From Trueperaceae bacterium (GTDB lineage: Bacteria; Deinococcota; Deinococci; Deinococcales; Trueperaceae), in assembly GCA_007128755.1 (NCBI GenBank), contig SKWV01000057.1:1-5198 (forward strand): a stretch of 5,198 nt of DNA. The letters are read 5' to 3'. This document shows, piece by piece, positions 1 to 5,198 of the stretch. Position 1 is the stretch's first letter; each line of letters begins with the position of its first letter. Made by a program: the position numbers and the translations under genes. The notes beneath the pieces are model-generated. The model was not told the origin of the DNA. It was given only the letters and a program-made list of their open reading frames with translations, and did no database searches.

Positions 1-666
1 CGGCCGGCGACCGATCACCGAGCGCACGCGCTCGAGCGAGGCGGCGTCGATGCGCTCGCTGACGATCTCGTCGCCCGTCCAGAAGACCTCCACGTCGGCC
101 GGGAGGCGTGCCGCGAGGTCGTTCAGGTACGACCAGCCGTCGGCGTCGGCCATGCGGCCGCAGTAGTCGGTGGGGCAGAGCAGGCGTCGGCCGTCGGGGC
201 GCCGCGCCCGCACCTGCTCGAACAGCCGCTCCGCGACGTGCGCCTGCGCGCGTGCGAAGGAGCCGAAGTGGGCCTCGTCGTCCGGGTCCATGGCGTGGGG
301 GATGTCGTCGAAGAGGAGCGCGACGTCGTGCACGCCGAGACCCAAGAGCTGGCCCACCTTGGCGACGAGGCGTTCCACGTCGCCAGCGTCGCCGTAGCGG
401 ATGTCGAGCCCGGGGGCGATCGCGTAGACGTAGCGCAGGCCGGCGCCGTGGCAGGCGGTGACGAGCTCCCGCATGCGCGCGGCCTCGGTGTCGTCGTAGC
501 GCTCGCGCCAGCGCGCGCGGAGCTTGATGTCGTCCTTGGGGCCGTACACGTAGGAGTTCATCCCCAGCGCGCCCAGGCGCCCGAAGAGCGCGAGCCGCTG
601 CTCATGCGTCCAGGGACGTCCGTAGAAGCCCTCGATGACGCCGCACAGGTAGTCGGGTTCGGTCAC
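1..666 (-). CDS. GH84 beta-N-acetylglucosaminidase (O-GlcNAcase/NagJ family), N-terminal part, cut by window edge
   Basis: This retaining glycosidase family removes terminal beta-linked N-acetylglucosamine by substrate-assisted (oxazoline) catalysis. The 222 visible residues begin with GTG and run open to the window edge, so the C-terminal part is missing. Hallmarks in order: GVIEGFYGRPW (residues 9-19), YGPKDD (41-46), YAIAPGLDIRY (81-91), LLFDDI with the catalytic Asp pair D120-D121, CPTDYCG (164-170) and WTG (196-198). From G13 to D121 the protein aligns without gaps to human OGA as I remember it: G13, K44, D120 and D121 match human G67, K98, D174 and D175. The catalytic barrel starts within about ten residues of the N-terminus and there is no signal peptide, so a cytoplasmic enzyme is inferred, unlike secreted NagJ. 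It is the last visible gene of the sugar-uptake cluster, 37 bases after the second permease. The frame is open further upstream, but GTG is the first start codon that follows an SD. The family call is firm; the natural substrate is unknown. Confidence 0.93.
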   Translation of the reverse strand, partial: MTEPDYLCGVIEGFYGRPWTHEQRLALFGRLGALGMNSYVYGPKDDIKLRARWRERYDDTEAARMRELVTACHGAGLRYVYAIAPGLDIRYGDAGDVERLVAKVGQLLGLGVHDVALLFDDIPHAMDPDDEAHFGSFARAQAHVAERLFEQVRARRPDGRRLLCPTDYCGRMADADGWSYLNDLAARLPADVEVFWTGDEIVSERIDAASLERVRSVIGRRP

Positions 667-677
667 GGTGCGTGGTG

Positions 678-684
678 CTCCCTT
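678..684 (-). promoter_or_regulatory. Shine-Dalgarno of the GH84 gene
   Basis: AAGGGAG read on the minus strand, 11 bases before the GTG start at 666. The spacing is a little long, so initiation may be only moderate. It supports the GTG, since no other start codon lies near it in this frame. Confidence 0.5.
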
Positions 685-703
685 CGTGGTCGGCGGCGAC
701 GCA

Positions 704-1555
704 TCAGTCGAGCGCGCCGGTGGTCAGGCCGGCGATGACCTGGCGCTGGAACAGGAAGTAGACGACCAGGATCGGCACGGTGGTGATCGAGAGTGCGGCG
801 AAGACCAGCCGGTAGTCGACGATGTAGTAGCCGGAGAACGCCAGCAGCCCGGCCGGAAGCGTCCGCAGCTGTTCGTCCTGGATGAAGAGGAGCGCGAACA
901 GGAGCTCGTTCCAGAGGTTCACCAGGTTCAGGATCACCACGGTCGCGAGCGCCGGCCGCACGAGCGGGAACATCACGAAGACATAGGTCTGGAAGAGCCC
1001 GGCGCCGTCGATCCGCGCGGCGTCCTCGAGCTCGCGTTCCAGCGTCAGGTAGTACGAGCGCAACAGATAGATGGTGAGCGCCAGCGGCCAGCTCGTGTAG
1101 GGCAGGATCAGCGCCCAGTAGGTGTTGAGCAGCCCCATGTCGCGCAGCAGGAAGAAGAGCGGGATGATGACCACCTGCGCCGGCAGCAGCAGTCCGATGA
1201 GCAACAGGTAGAAGAGGGCGTCGCGGCCGCGGAAGCGGAGCCGCGCGAAGGCGTAGGCGGCGAGGCTGGCGATCATGACCAGCGCCGTCACCGAGACGCC
1301 GGTCACGAGCAGGCTGTTGAGGTAGAGGCGCCCTAAGTTGCCGAGCTGCCACGCCTCCACGTAGTGCTGCCAGCGGAAGGCCGCCGGGAGCGCGAGCGGC
1401 GTGAGCGCGATCTCCTGGTTCGTCTTGAGCGAGGAGTAGAGCATCCACACCAGCGGGAAGGCCATGCCGGCCACGACGGTGATGGCGACCCAGTAGTGGA
1501 GGATCGTCGCCGGAGTGGCGCGACGTGCGCGTGTGGCGCTGGCGCTAGTACTCAA
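704..1555 (-). CDS. Carbohydrate ABC transporter permease, CUT1 MalG/UgpE type
   Basis: Inner-membrane subunit of a sugar importer, 283 residues, the usual size for this family. It has a short polar N-terminus and then about six hydrophobic segments, near residues 20-41, 80-105, 114-135, 146-167, 201-226 and 251-271. The cytoplasmic EAA loop that docks on the ATPase is clear: EDAARIDGAG from residue 177, followed by FPLVRP ending at P201. Other MalG-type marks are LWNE (214-217) and the C-terminal FQRQVIAGLTTGALD. The start is TTG at 1555, chosen because a good GGAGG lies 7 bases upstream and the next hydrophobic segment follows directly. It overlaps the stop of the preceding permease gene by 11 bases, which suggests translational coupling and a heterodimer with that protein. 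The transported sugar cannot be read from the sequence; the neighbouring GH84 gene suggests a GlcNAc-containing compound. Confidence 0.95.
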   Translation of the reverse strand: MSTSASATRARRATPATILHYWVAITVVAGMAFPLVWMLYSSLKTNQEIALTPLALPAAFRWQHYVEAWQLGNLGRLYLNSLLVTGVSVTALVMIASLAAYAFARLRFRGRDALFYLLLIGLLLPAQVVIIPLFFLLRDMGLLNTYWALILPYTSWPLALTIYLLRSYYLTLERELEDAARIDGAGLFQTYVFVMFPLVRPALATVVILNLVNLWNELLFALLFIQDEQLRTLPAGLLAFSGYYIVDYRLVFAALSITTVPILVVYFLFQRQVIAGLTTGALD

Positions 1556-2483
1556 CGGCGTGCCTCCGGCGCGTGGCGAGCAGGTAGGCGAGCGAGACGA
1601 CGCCGACGACGACCGTCATGATGACCGTCAGCGCCGCGCCGTACCCCATGTTGTGGCGGTCGAACGCCTGCTTCACGATCCACGTGGTGGGGATCTCGGT
1701 GGCGTTGAAGGGCCCGCCGTTCGTCATGGTGAAGAAGAGGTCGAACGCGGCGAACCCGCCCGTGACGCAGAGCAGCACGGCGATGATGGTCGTCTCGCGC
1801 AGGAGCGGCAGCGTGACGTGCCAGAGGCGCTGCAGGGCGGTGGCGCCGTCGAGCATCGCCGCCTCGTAGAGGGAGGTGGGGATGCGCCGGAGCGCGGCCA
1901 GGAAGATGATCATGAAGAAGCCCGCGTACTTCCAGCCCGACACGACGATCACGCCGGCCATGGCGGTGCCGGGGTCCGAGAGCCACGGGTGCGCGAAGTC
2001 GCCCAAGCCGCCGGCGCGCAGCGCCTCGTTCAGCAGCCCGGTGCGGTAGTCGTAGACGTACTTCCATAGGATGCCCGCCGCCACCATCGACAGCACCATG
2101 GGTGAGAAGAAGAGGCCGCGCATGAAGGCGAAGCCGAGGCGGTCGCTCGCCAGCAGCACGGCCATCAGCAGGCCGAACGCCACCTCGACGACGAGCGTGC
2201 CGAGGATGTAGACGCCGACGTTGACGTACGAACGGACGTGGATGGTGTCGGCGAACGCGCGAGCGTAGTTGCGGGTTCCCACCCACTCCGGCGTCCGGAG
2301 CCCGTCCCACGTCGTGAAGCTGAAGTAGAGCGCGCTGCCGAGCGGCAGCAGCACGAAGGTGGCGAAGAGCGCCAACGCCGGCAGGATGAAGAGGTACTTC
2401 TGCAGCTCCTCGAGCCGCGCCGCGCGCGACCGCGTGATCCCGCCTCGCCCTCGGTGGGTCGCGGCGCGGCTCGAGGAGTCCAC
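1545..2483 (-). CDS. Carbohydrate ABC transporter permease, CUT1 MalF/UgpA type
   Basis: Inner-membrane sugar importer subunit, 312 residues, typical of UgpA/LacF-like proteins that lack the extra domain of E. coli MalF. After a basic N-terminus (residues 1-27), hydrophobic segments lie near 30-50, 86-111, 120-143, 172-195, 232-252 and 282-304. The ATPase-docking EAA loop reads YEAAMLDGA (206-214), followed by LPLLRE (225-230). TNGGP (254-258), common in this subfamily, is also present. The start is GTG at 2483, with AGGAG 5 bases upstream and only 15 bases after the binding-protein stop. The first 26 codons carry a long inverted repeat (listed separately), which may explain the arginine- and alanine-rich N-terminus. 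It pairs with the downstream MalG-type permease, whose start it overlaps. No nucleotide-binding subunit is encoded in the window. Confidence 0.95.
   Translation of the reverse strand: MDSSSRAATHRGRGGITRSRAARLEELQKYLFILPALALFATFVLLPLGSALYFSFTTWDGLRTPEWVGTRNYARAFADTIHVRSYVNVGVYILGTLVVEVAFGLLMAVLLASDRLGFAFMRGLFFSPMVLSMVAAGILWKYVYDYRTGLLNEALRAGGLGDFAHPWLSDPGTAMAGVIVVSGWKYAGFFMIIFLAALRRIPTSLYEAAMLDGATALQRLWHVTLPLLRETTIIAVLLCVTGGFAAFDLFFTMTNGGPFNATEIPTTWIVKQAFDRHNMGYGAALTVIMTVVVGVVSLAYLLATRRRHAVEY
1563..1567 (-). promoter_or_regulatory. Shine-Dalgarno of the second permease gene, fixes a TTG start
   Basis: GGAGG on the minus strand, 7 bases before the TTG at 1555. It lies inside the last codons of the upstream permease gene. 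It is the main reason to accept TTG as the start despite its rarity. Confidence 0.75.
2406..2478 (-). repeat. Long GC-rich inverted repeat (hairpin) at the start of the first permease gene
   Basis: The arm at 2457-2478 and the arm at 2406-2431 are reverse complements over 22 bases, with a single 4-base CGCG insertion in the latter. The outer 19 bases (2406-2424 against 2460-2478) pair without interruption, and the loop is 25 bases (2432-2456). In the mRNA the stem starts at base 6 of the permease ORF. No U-run follows, so it does not look like an intrinsic terminator. Its position directly after the binding-protein gene recalls the REP elements between malE and malF, which stabilise the upstream message. 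Reduced initiation or ribosome stalling on the permease is also possible. The repeat is seen directly; its function is inference. Confidence 0.8.
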
Positions 2484-2488
2484 GTCAG

Positions 2489-2493
2489 CTCCT
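2489..2493 (-). promoter_or_regulatory. Shine-Dalgarno of the first permease gene
   Basis: AGGAG on the minus strand, 5 bases before the GTG at 2483, inside the 15-base gap after the binding-protein stop. The bases CUCCU at the foot of the downstream hairpin (2478-2474) could pair with it instead, so its accessibility may vary. Confidence 0.7.
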
Positions 2494-2498
2494 GCCCG

Positions 2499-3782
2499 TC
2501 ACTGCAGGAGGCTCAACTGCTCGTCGATCCAGGCGAGGCCTTGGGTCGGCGAGGCCAGACCGCCGGCGACGAGCGCCGCGCCCTGGTAGAAGATGTCGGC
2601 GACCTCGACGGGGTAGCCGGTGTCGGGCGGAGGGACCATCTCTTCGGCGTCGAGGAAGAGCTCGGCGAGCTGCTGGTTGTGCTCGTCGATGTCGGCCGCC
2701 GCCATGGCGCCGCGGACCGGGCTGAACCGACCGGACTCGGCCCACGCGACCTGGTTCTCCATGTTCGTGAAGAAGCGCAAGAAGGTGATCGCCTCGTCGA
2801 AGTGCGGCGTCTCGGCGCTCACCTGGAAGCCCGTGGCGAGGCCGATGATGCTGTGCGGGTCACCGGCGCCGCCCGGGATCTCCGGGGTGTTGAAGGCGCC
2901 GTAGCGGAAGTCGTCCGGTGCGGTATCGAGCGCGTTGGGGATGAGCCACGAGCCGATGGGGTGCATCGCGCCCGCGCCCTGGAAGAAGGCGGTCATGGAC
3001 TCGCTGGCACCGAGCCCGGCGAGGTCGCGGTTGAAGGCGTTCGCCTCGGCGAGTTCGGCGAAGCGCTCGAAGGCGTCCTCGAACGCCGGCTGAGAGAAGG
3101 GCTCCTCGAGCCGCAGGGCGCGATCGAAGAGATCCATGCCGACCACGCGCGCCGTGATGTGCCCCGCCCAGTTGCCGAGCGGCCAGAACTGCTGGTTGCC
3201 GAGGATGATCGGCGTCTCGCCGGCCTCGCGCAGCGTGCGCACGATATCGAGGAACTCGCCCCACGTCTCGGGCTCTTCGAGGCCGTGCTCCTCGAACATG
3301 TCGACGTTGTACCAGAGCACCGTGGTGACGTCGAAGGCGTACGGGATCATGTAGACGCGGCCGTCGTACATGGTGCCGGAGCTCTCGGACCAGGCGGCGT
3401 CCAAGAAGGTGTCGCCCCAGCCGTCCTCGTCGAGGGCGTCGCTGAGGTCGGCCGCGAAGCCGAGCTCGGCGTCGCGGCGCACGAGGTCGCCGCCCCACTG
3501 GAAGAAGATGTCGGGCGGGTTCGGGCTCTGGAGCATGGAGATCAGGCCGACGTCCTGGTAGATCTCCATGTCCTGCGGCATCTGCCGGACGCGGATGTTG
3601 GGGTACTCCTCGTGGAACGCGTCGATGATCTCGTCGAACGCGACTCGGTGGGTGCCGCCCGTCATCGTGTGGGTGATGGTGATCTCGACCGGCTCCTGAG
3701 CGACGGCGGCGCCGATCGCCAGGAGTACGGCGCTCAGGACGGTGACGAGGCGTCGTGGGTGCAGCGAACGGTTGACTCGCAT
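2499..3782 (-). CDS. Extracellular sugar-binding protein of an ABC transporter (CUT1, UgpB-like)
   Basis: This protein captures the sugar outside the inner membrane and delivers it to the permease pair. It has 427 residues, normal for the family. The N-terminus is a Sec signal peptide: Arg/His-rich to residue 11, hydrophobic 12-27, then AVA|QE with likely cleavage after A28. There is no lipobox cysteine, so it is probably a free periplasmic protein. The mature part shows the class pattern: a first beta strand (ITITHTM), FHEEYPNIRV (56-65), PPDIFFQWGG (89-98), the hinge-region MIPYAFDVTTVLWYNVDMF (145-163), PETWGEF (171-177) and GAMHPIGSW (271-279). The many aromatic residues fit sugar stacking. 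The start is ATG at 3782, with AAGGAGG 5 bases upstream. The frame continues into the regulator gene but that part is not protein-like. It lies 74 bases after the regulator and 15 before the permease. The ligand is unknown; a GlcNAc-bearing glycan is inferred from GH84. Confidence 0.95.
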   Translation of the reverse strand: MRVNRSLHPRRLVTVLSAVLLAIGAAVAQEPVEITITHTMTGGTHRVAFDEIIDAFHEEYPNIRVRQMPQDMEIYQDVGLISMLQSPNPPDIFFQWGGDLVRRDAELGFAADLSDALDEDGWGDTFLDAAWSESSGTMYDGRVYMIPYAFDVTTVLWYNVDMFEEHGLEEPETWGEFLDIVRTLREAGETPIILGNQQFWPLGNWAGHITARVVGMDLFDRALRLEEPFSQPAFEDAFERFAELAEANAFNRDLAGLGASESMTAFFQGAGAMHPIGSWLIPNALDTAPDDFRYGAFNTPEIPGGAGDPHSIIGLATGFQVSAETPHFDEAITFLRFFTNMENQVAWAESGRFSPVRGAMAAADIDEHNQQLAELFLDAEEMVPPPDTGYPVEVADIFYQGAALVAGGLASPTQGLAWIDEQLSLLQ

Positions 3783-3856
3783 GGTTGCCTCCTTCGGGCT
3801 TCGAACGCGGAGTGACGGCTGGGTACGACGGCTTCGGTGCCTCCAATCTCGGGGTG
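3783..3856 (-). other. Gap between regulator and binding-protein genes, no clear promoter or terminator
   Basis: These 74 bases contain the binding-protein SD and a second, unused GGAGGCACC soon after the regulator stop. I see no convincing -35/-10 pair (TTGGAG has no matching -10 at a normal distance) and no stem followed by a U-run. Read-through from the regulator promoter is therefore the simplest picture, though a weak or alternative-sigma promoter cannot be excluded. Confidence 0.5.
3788..3794 (-). promoter_or_regulatory. Strong Shine-Dalgarno of the binding-protein gene
   Basis: AAGGAGG on the minus strand, 5 bases before the ATG at 3782. It is the strongest minus-strand SD in the cluster, in keeping with the need for excess binding protein, and it decides this start against the much longer open frame. 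Confidence 0.85.
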
Positions 3857-5086
3857 TTACGGGGCCGGAACGGCTTCGGGCGTCGGCTCGAGGAGCTCGC
3901 CGCTCCAGAGGGCGGCTTCCCGCGCCTTGACGGCGGCGCCCAGAGCACCGGCGTGCGGCGGGAGGGTGGCGTAGCGGAGGGAGACGTGTGGAGAGAGGCC
4001 GGAGACGACGCGTGCGCGGAGCGTCACCCCGACGTGATCCAGGAACGTCGAGCCCGCCGCTCGCAAGGCGCCGCCGACGATGACGGTGGGTGCCCCGACC
4101 ACGTTGATGGTCGCGCCGAGCGCGCGTCCCGTGGCCTCGGCGAGCTCGCGAAGGACCAGGTAGGCGCCCTTGTCGCCTCGGCCGGCGGCGGCGCAGATCT
4201 CGTGGAAGGTGACGGGCGGCGTGAGGGCGGTGCTCACACCACGCGCGGCGAGCGCTTCGAAGCGCGCCACGATCGCTCGGTGCGAGGCGACCGTCTCGAA
4301 GCAACCGGTGCTGCCGCACTGGCAGAGCTCGCCGTCCTCGTCGACCACCACGTGGCCGATCTCGCCGCAGATACCGCCGGAGCTGACGAGGAGTCGGTCG
4401 TTGACGAAGATGCCGCCGCCGACGCCGTGACTGCCGATGAAGAGGTAGATCATGTCGGGCTCGCCGGCCCCCGCTCCGAAGCGGTGCTCGGCCTCGGCGA
4501 AGGCGCGCGAGACGTCGTCCACCAGGACGAGGCGGCGCAGCCGCGCCGTGAGCGCCGCGCGGACGTCGTAATGGTCGCCCCCTGGCGTCTCGACCGTGCG
4601 CCAGGCCCCGTTGGCCGTGACGACGTCGTGGAGCGCGATGCCCACGGCGCGCAGTGCGCTGGGCGGGAACCCTGCGTCGGCGCGGAGTCGCTCCGCCGCG
4701 TCGGCGAGCGCGTCCATGGTCGCGTCCGACACCTCGAACGGGGGGGCGCTCAGCGCCTCGTCGACGTGCCGGACCCGACCGGCGGCGTCGATCACGACGC
4801 CTGCGACGTGGTCACGCCCGAACTCGAGACCGACGATGGCCGCGGCGTCCGGTCGGATCGCCACACGGCCCTCGGGCCGCCCGCGGCGCCCGGTGCCTGC
4901 ATGATCGACCGCCTCGAGCAGGCCCCGGTCGACCAGTCCCGCCACCAGCCGGTTCAGGCTCGCGGCCTGGAGACCCGTGGCCTCCGCCAGAGCACGACGC
5001 GTGGTGGCGCCGCGTTCGTCGACGAGCGCCATGACCTGCACCTCTTTGGCGCGTTGTGGCGCCAAATAGCGGTCCATCTGGGACAT
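3857..5086 (-). CDS. ROK-family transcriptional regulator (NagC/Mlc/XylR-like)
   Basis: DNA-binding sugar sensor of 409 residues, normal for ROK regulators. A winged helix-turn-helix covers about residues 11-60 (helix-turn-helix around RRALAEATGLQAASLNRLV, wing GRRGRP at 66-71). A sugar-kinase-like fold follows from about residue 83. The ROK zinc motif is complete: H245 in GEIGH, then C255, C257 and C262 (CQCGSTGCFE). SHGVGGG (219-225) resembles regulators rather than kinases. The kinase phosphate loop is degenerate: VGLEFGRDH (85-93) has Glu for the usual Asp and lacks the Thr, so it probably binds sugar without phosphorylating it, although an Asp (D191) sits at the catalytic-base position. 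The start ATG at 5086 has no SD but follows a promoter so closely that a leaderless transcript is likely. The frame stays open to the right edge, with a TTG at 5188, but those extra residues are not ROK-like. It heads the transporter cluster and probably represses it and itself. The effector is unknown; a GlcNAc-related ligand is inferred. Confidence 0.93.
   Translation of the reverse strand: MSQMDRYLAPQRAKEVQVMALVDERGATTRRALAEATGLQAASLNRLVAGLVDRGLLEAVDHAGTGRRGRPEGRVAIRPDAAAIVGLEFGRDHVAGVVIDAAGRVRHVDEALSAPPFEVSDATMDALADAAERLRADAGFPPSALRAVGIALHDVVTANGAWRTVETPGGDHYDVRAALTARLRRLVLVDDVSRAFAEAEHRFGAGAGEPDMIYLFIGSHGVGGGIFVNDRLLVSSGGICGEIGHVVVDEDGELCQCGSTGCFETVASHRAIVARFEALAARGVSTALTPPVTFHEICAAAGRGDKGAYLVLRELAEATGRALGATINVVGAPTVIVGGALRAAGSTFLDHVGVTLRARVVSGLSPHVSLRYATLPPHAGALGAAVKAREAALWSGELLEPTPEAVPAP
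5045..5066. promoter_or_regulatory. 22-bp perfect dyad, candidate operator inside the regulator gene
   Basis: TTTGGCGC, six bases, then GCGCCAAA: 8-bp perfect arms, 22 bp overall. This is the usual size of a dimeric repressor site, with the TTT/AAA outer ends often seen in ROK operators. It spans about codons 7-14 of the regulator, roughly 20 to 42 bases after the predicted transcription start, where a bound repressor could block elongation or loop. I saw no second copy in the window. Operator function is inference; it could also act as an RNA hairpin near the 5' end of a leaderless message. Confidence 0.45.
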
Positions 5087-5095
5087 ATTGATGCA

Positions 5096-5124
5096 ATTCT
5101 GCGCGAAAAGAGGAGGTGTGTCAA
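5096..5124 (-). promoter_or_regulatory. Sigma70-type promoter of the regulator and probably of the whole cluster
   Basis: The -35 box is a perfect TTGACA (5124-5119), the spacer is exactly 17 bases, and the -10 box is CAGAAT (5101-5096), four of six matches to consensus. The predicted start site, about seven bases beyond the -10, falls at 5089-5086, on or just before the regulator ATG. No other promoter was seen between here and the GH84 gene. Confidence 0.65.
5111..5118 (+). promoter_or_regulatory. Near-perfect Shine-Dalgarno for a divergent small ORF
   Basis: AGGAGGTG on the plus strand matches the anti-SD over eight bases and ends 5 bases before an ATG at 5124. It lies within the spacer of the divergent regulator promoter, so it may be coincidental. 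No clear plus-strand promoter was found upstream of it. Confidence 0.35.
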
Positions 5125-5195
5125 TGACGGACGGAGCGCCTCGGGCCCGGCGCGGTCGCTCACGCAACGCGGCGTCCTCGGCCGCCAAGCGGTAG
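5124..5195 (+). CDS. Possible 23-residue basic peptide, divergent from the regulator
   Basis: ATG to TAG encodes 23 residues, starting MTDGAPRARR and ending SSAAKR. It is strongly basic (six Arg, one Lys) with no hydrophobic stretch and resembles no family I know. The only support is an excellent Shine-Dalgarno 5 bases upstream and the divergent placement typical of genes beside regulators. Against it: it is very short, high-GC DNA gives many chance ORFs, no promoter is visible, and its ATG overlaps the last base of the regulator's -35 box. It could be a leader peptide of a gene beyond the edge, a real small protein, or noise. Confidence 0.22.
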   Translation: MTDGAPRARRGRSRNAASSAAKR

Positions 5196-5198
5196 CCG

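Noticed and set aside
668..1336. Plus-strand ORF opposite the second permease, and similar overlapping ORFs across the window
   Set aside because: Their compositions are extreme (Glu/Gln/Arg-rich or Arg/Pro-rich), none shows a recognisable domain, and each overlaps a gene identified with high confidence on the minus strand.
2406..2478. Intrinsic terminator after the binding-protein gene
   Set aside because: The stem is strong but lies inside the permease coding sequence, has a 25-base loop and is followed by CUGCAG rather than a U-run.
2238..3815. 525-codon plus-strand ORF antisense to the binding protein and first permease
   Set aside because: It is a mirror of strong minus-strand genes in high-GC DNA. 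Its translation is Glu/Arg/Val-rich without any recognisable domain, and the opposite strand encodes clear family members.
3783..4319. N-terminal extension of the binding-protein frame into the regulator gene
   Set aside because: The extension is Arg/Pro-rich and not protein-like. The ATG at 3782 has a strong SD and is followed at once by a clean signal peptide.
5087..5097. Short dyad ATTG-ATG-CAAT between the -10 box and the regulator start
   Set aside because: The position is ideal for a repressor, but the arms are only 4 bp and stop matching immediately outside, so chance is likely.
5087..5188. 34-residue N-terminal extension of the regulator from a TTG
   Set aside because: It shows no ROK similarity and no SD, and it would place the promoter inside the coding region. 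The frame does remain open to the window edge, so it is not strictly excluded.

Overview
The window is a high-GC bacterial segment, judged by eye, with strongly GC-biased third codon positions. It holds one co-directional gene cluster on the minus strand, read from right to left. The order is a ROK-family (NagC/Mlc-like) transcriptional regulator (5086-3857), a sugar ABC transporter substrate-binding protein (3782-2499), two CUT1-type sugar permeases (2483-1545 and 1555-704), and the first 222 codons of a GH84 beta-N-acetylglucosaminidase, the O-GlcNAcase/NagJ family (666 to the left edge). The binding protein has a plain Sec signal peptide with no lipobox cysteine. This points to a diderm (Gram-negative-type) host, for example a Deinococcota/Trueperales-like bacterium or a proteobacterium. 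The phylum is a guess.

Right edge (5087-5198): a well-formed sigma70-type promoter (TTGACA, 17-base spacer, CAGAAT) faces the regulator. Its predicted transcription start lies within about three bases of the regulator's ATG, and no Shine-Dalgarno sequence precedes that ATG, so the regulator mRNA is probably leaderless. A 22-bp perfect dyad (8-bp arms, 6-bp spacer) lies just inside the regulator coding sequence and is a candidate operator. On the plus strand a 23-codon ORF with a near-perfect Shine-Dalgarno starts inside the regulator's -35 box; whether it is a gene is uncertain.

The four downstream genes are tightly packed: gaps of 74, 15 and 37 bases, and one 11-base overlap. All have a recognisable Shine-Dalgarno. 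A long, nearly perfect GC-rich inverted repeat (22 pairs with one 4-base bulge) begins at base 6 of the first permease gene, directly after the binding-protein gene. It may set the ratio of binding protein to permease.

Working model (inference): the binding protein and two permeases import a GlcNAc-containing oligosaccharide or glycoconjugate. The ATPase is not encoded here and is presumably a shared MalK/MsmK-type subunit. The GH84 enzyme shows no export signal, so it probably removes terminal beta-GlcNAc in the cytoplasm. The ROK protein probably controls the cluster in response to a GlcNAc-related ligand. No RNA gene, CRISPR, insertion sequence or attachment site was seen.
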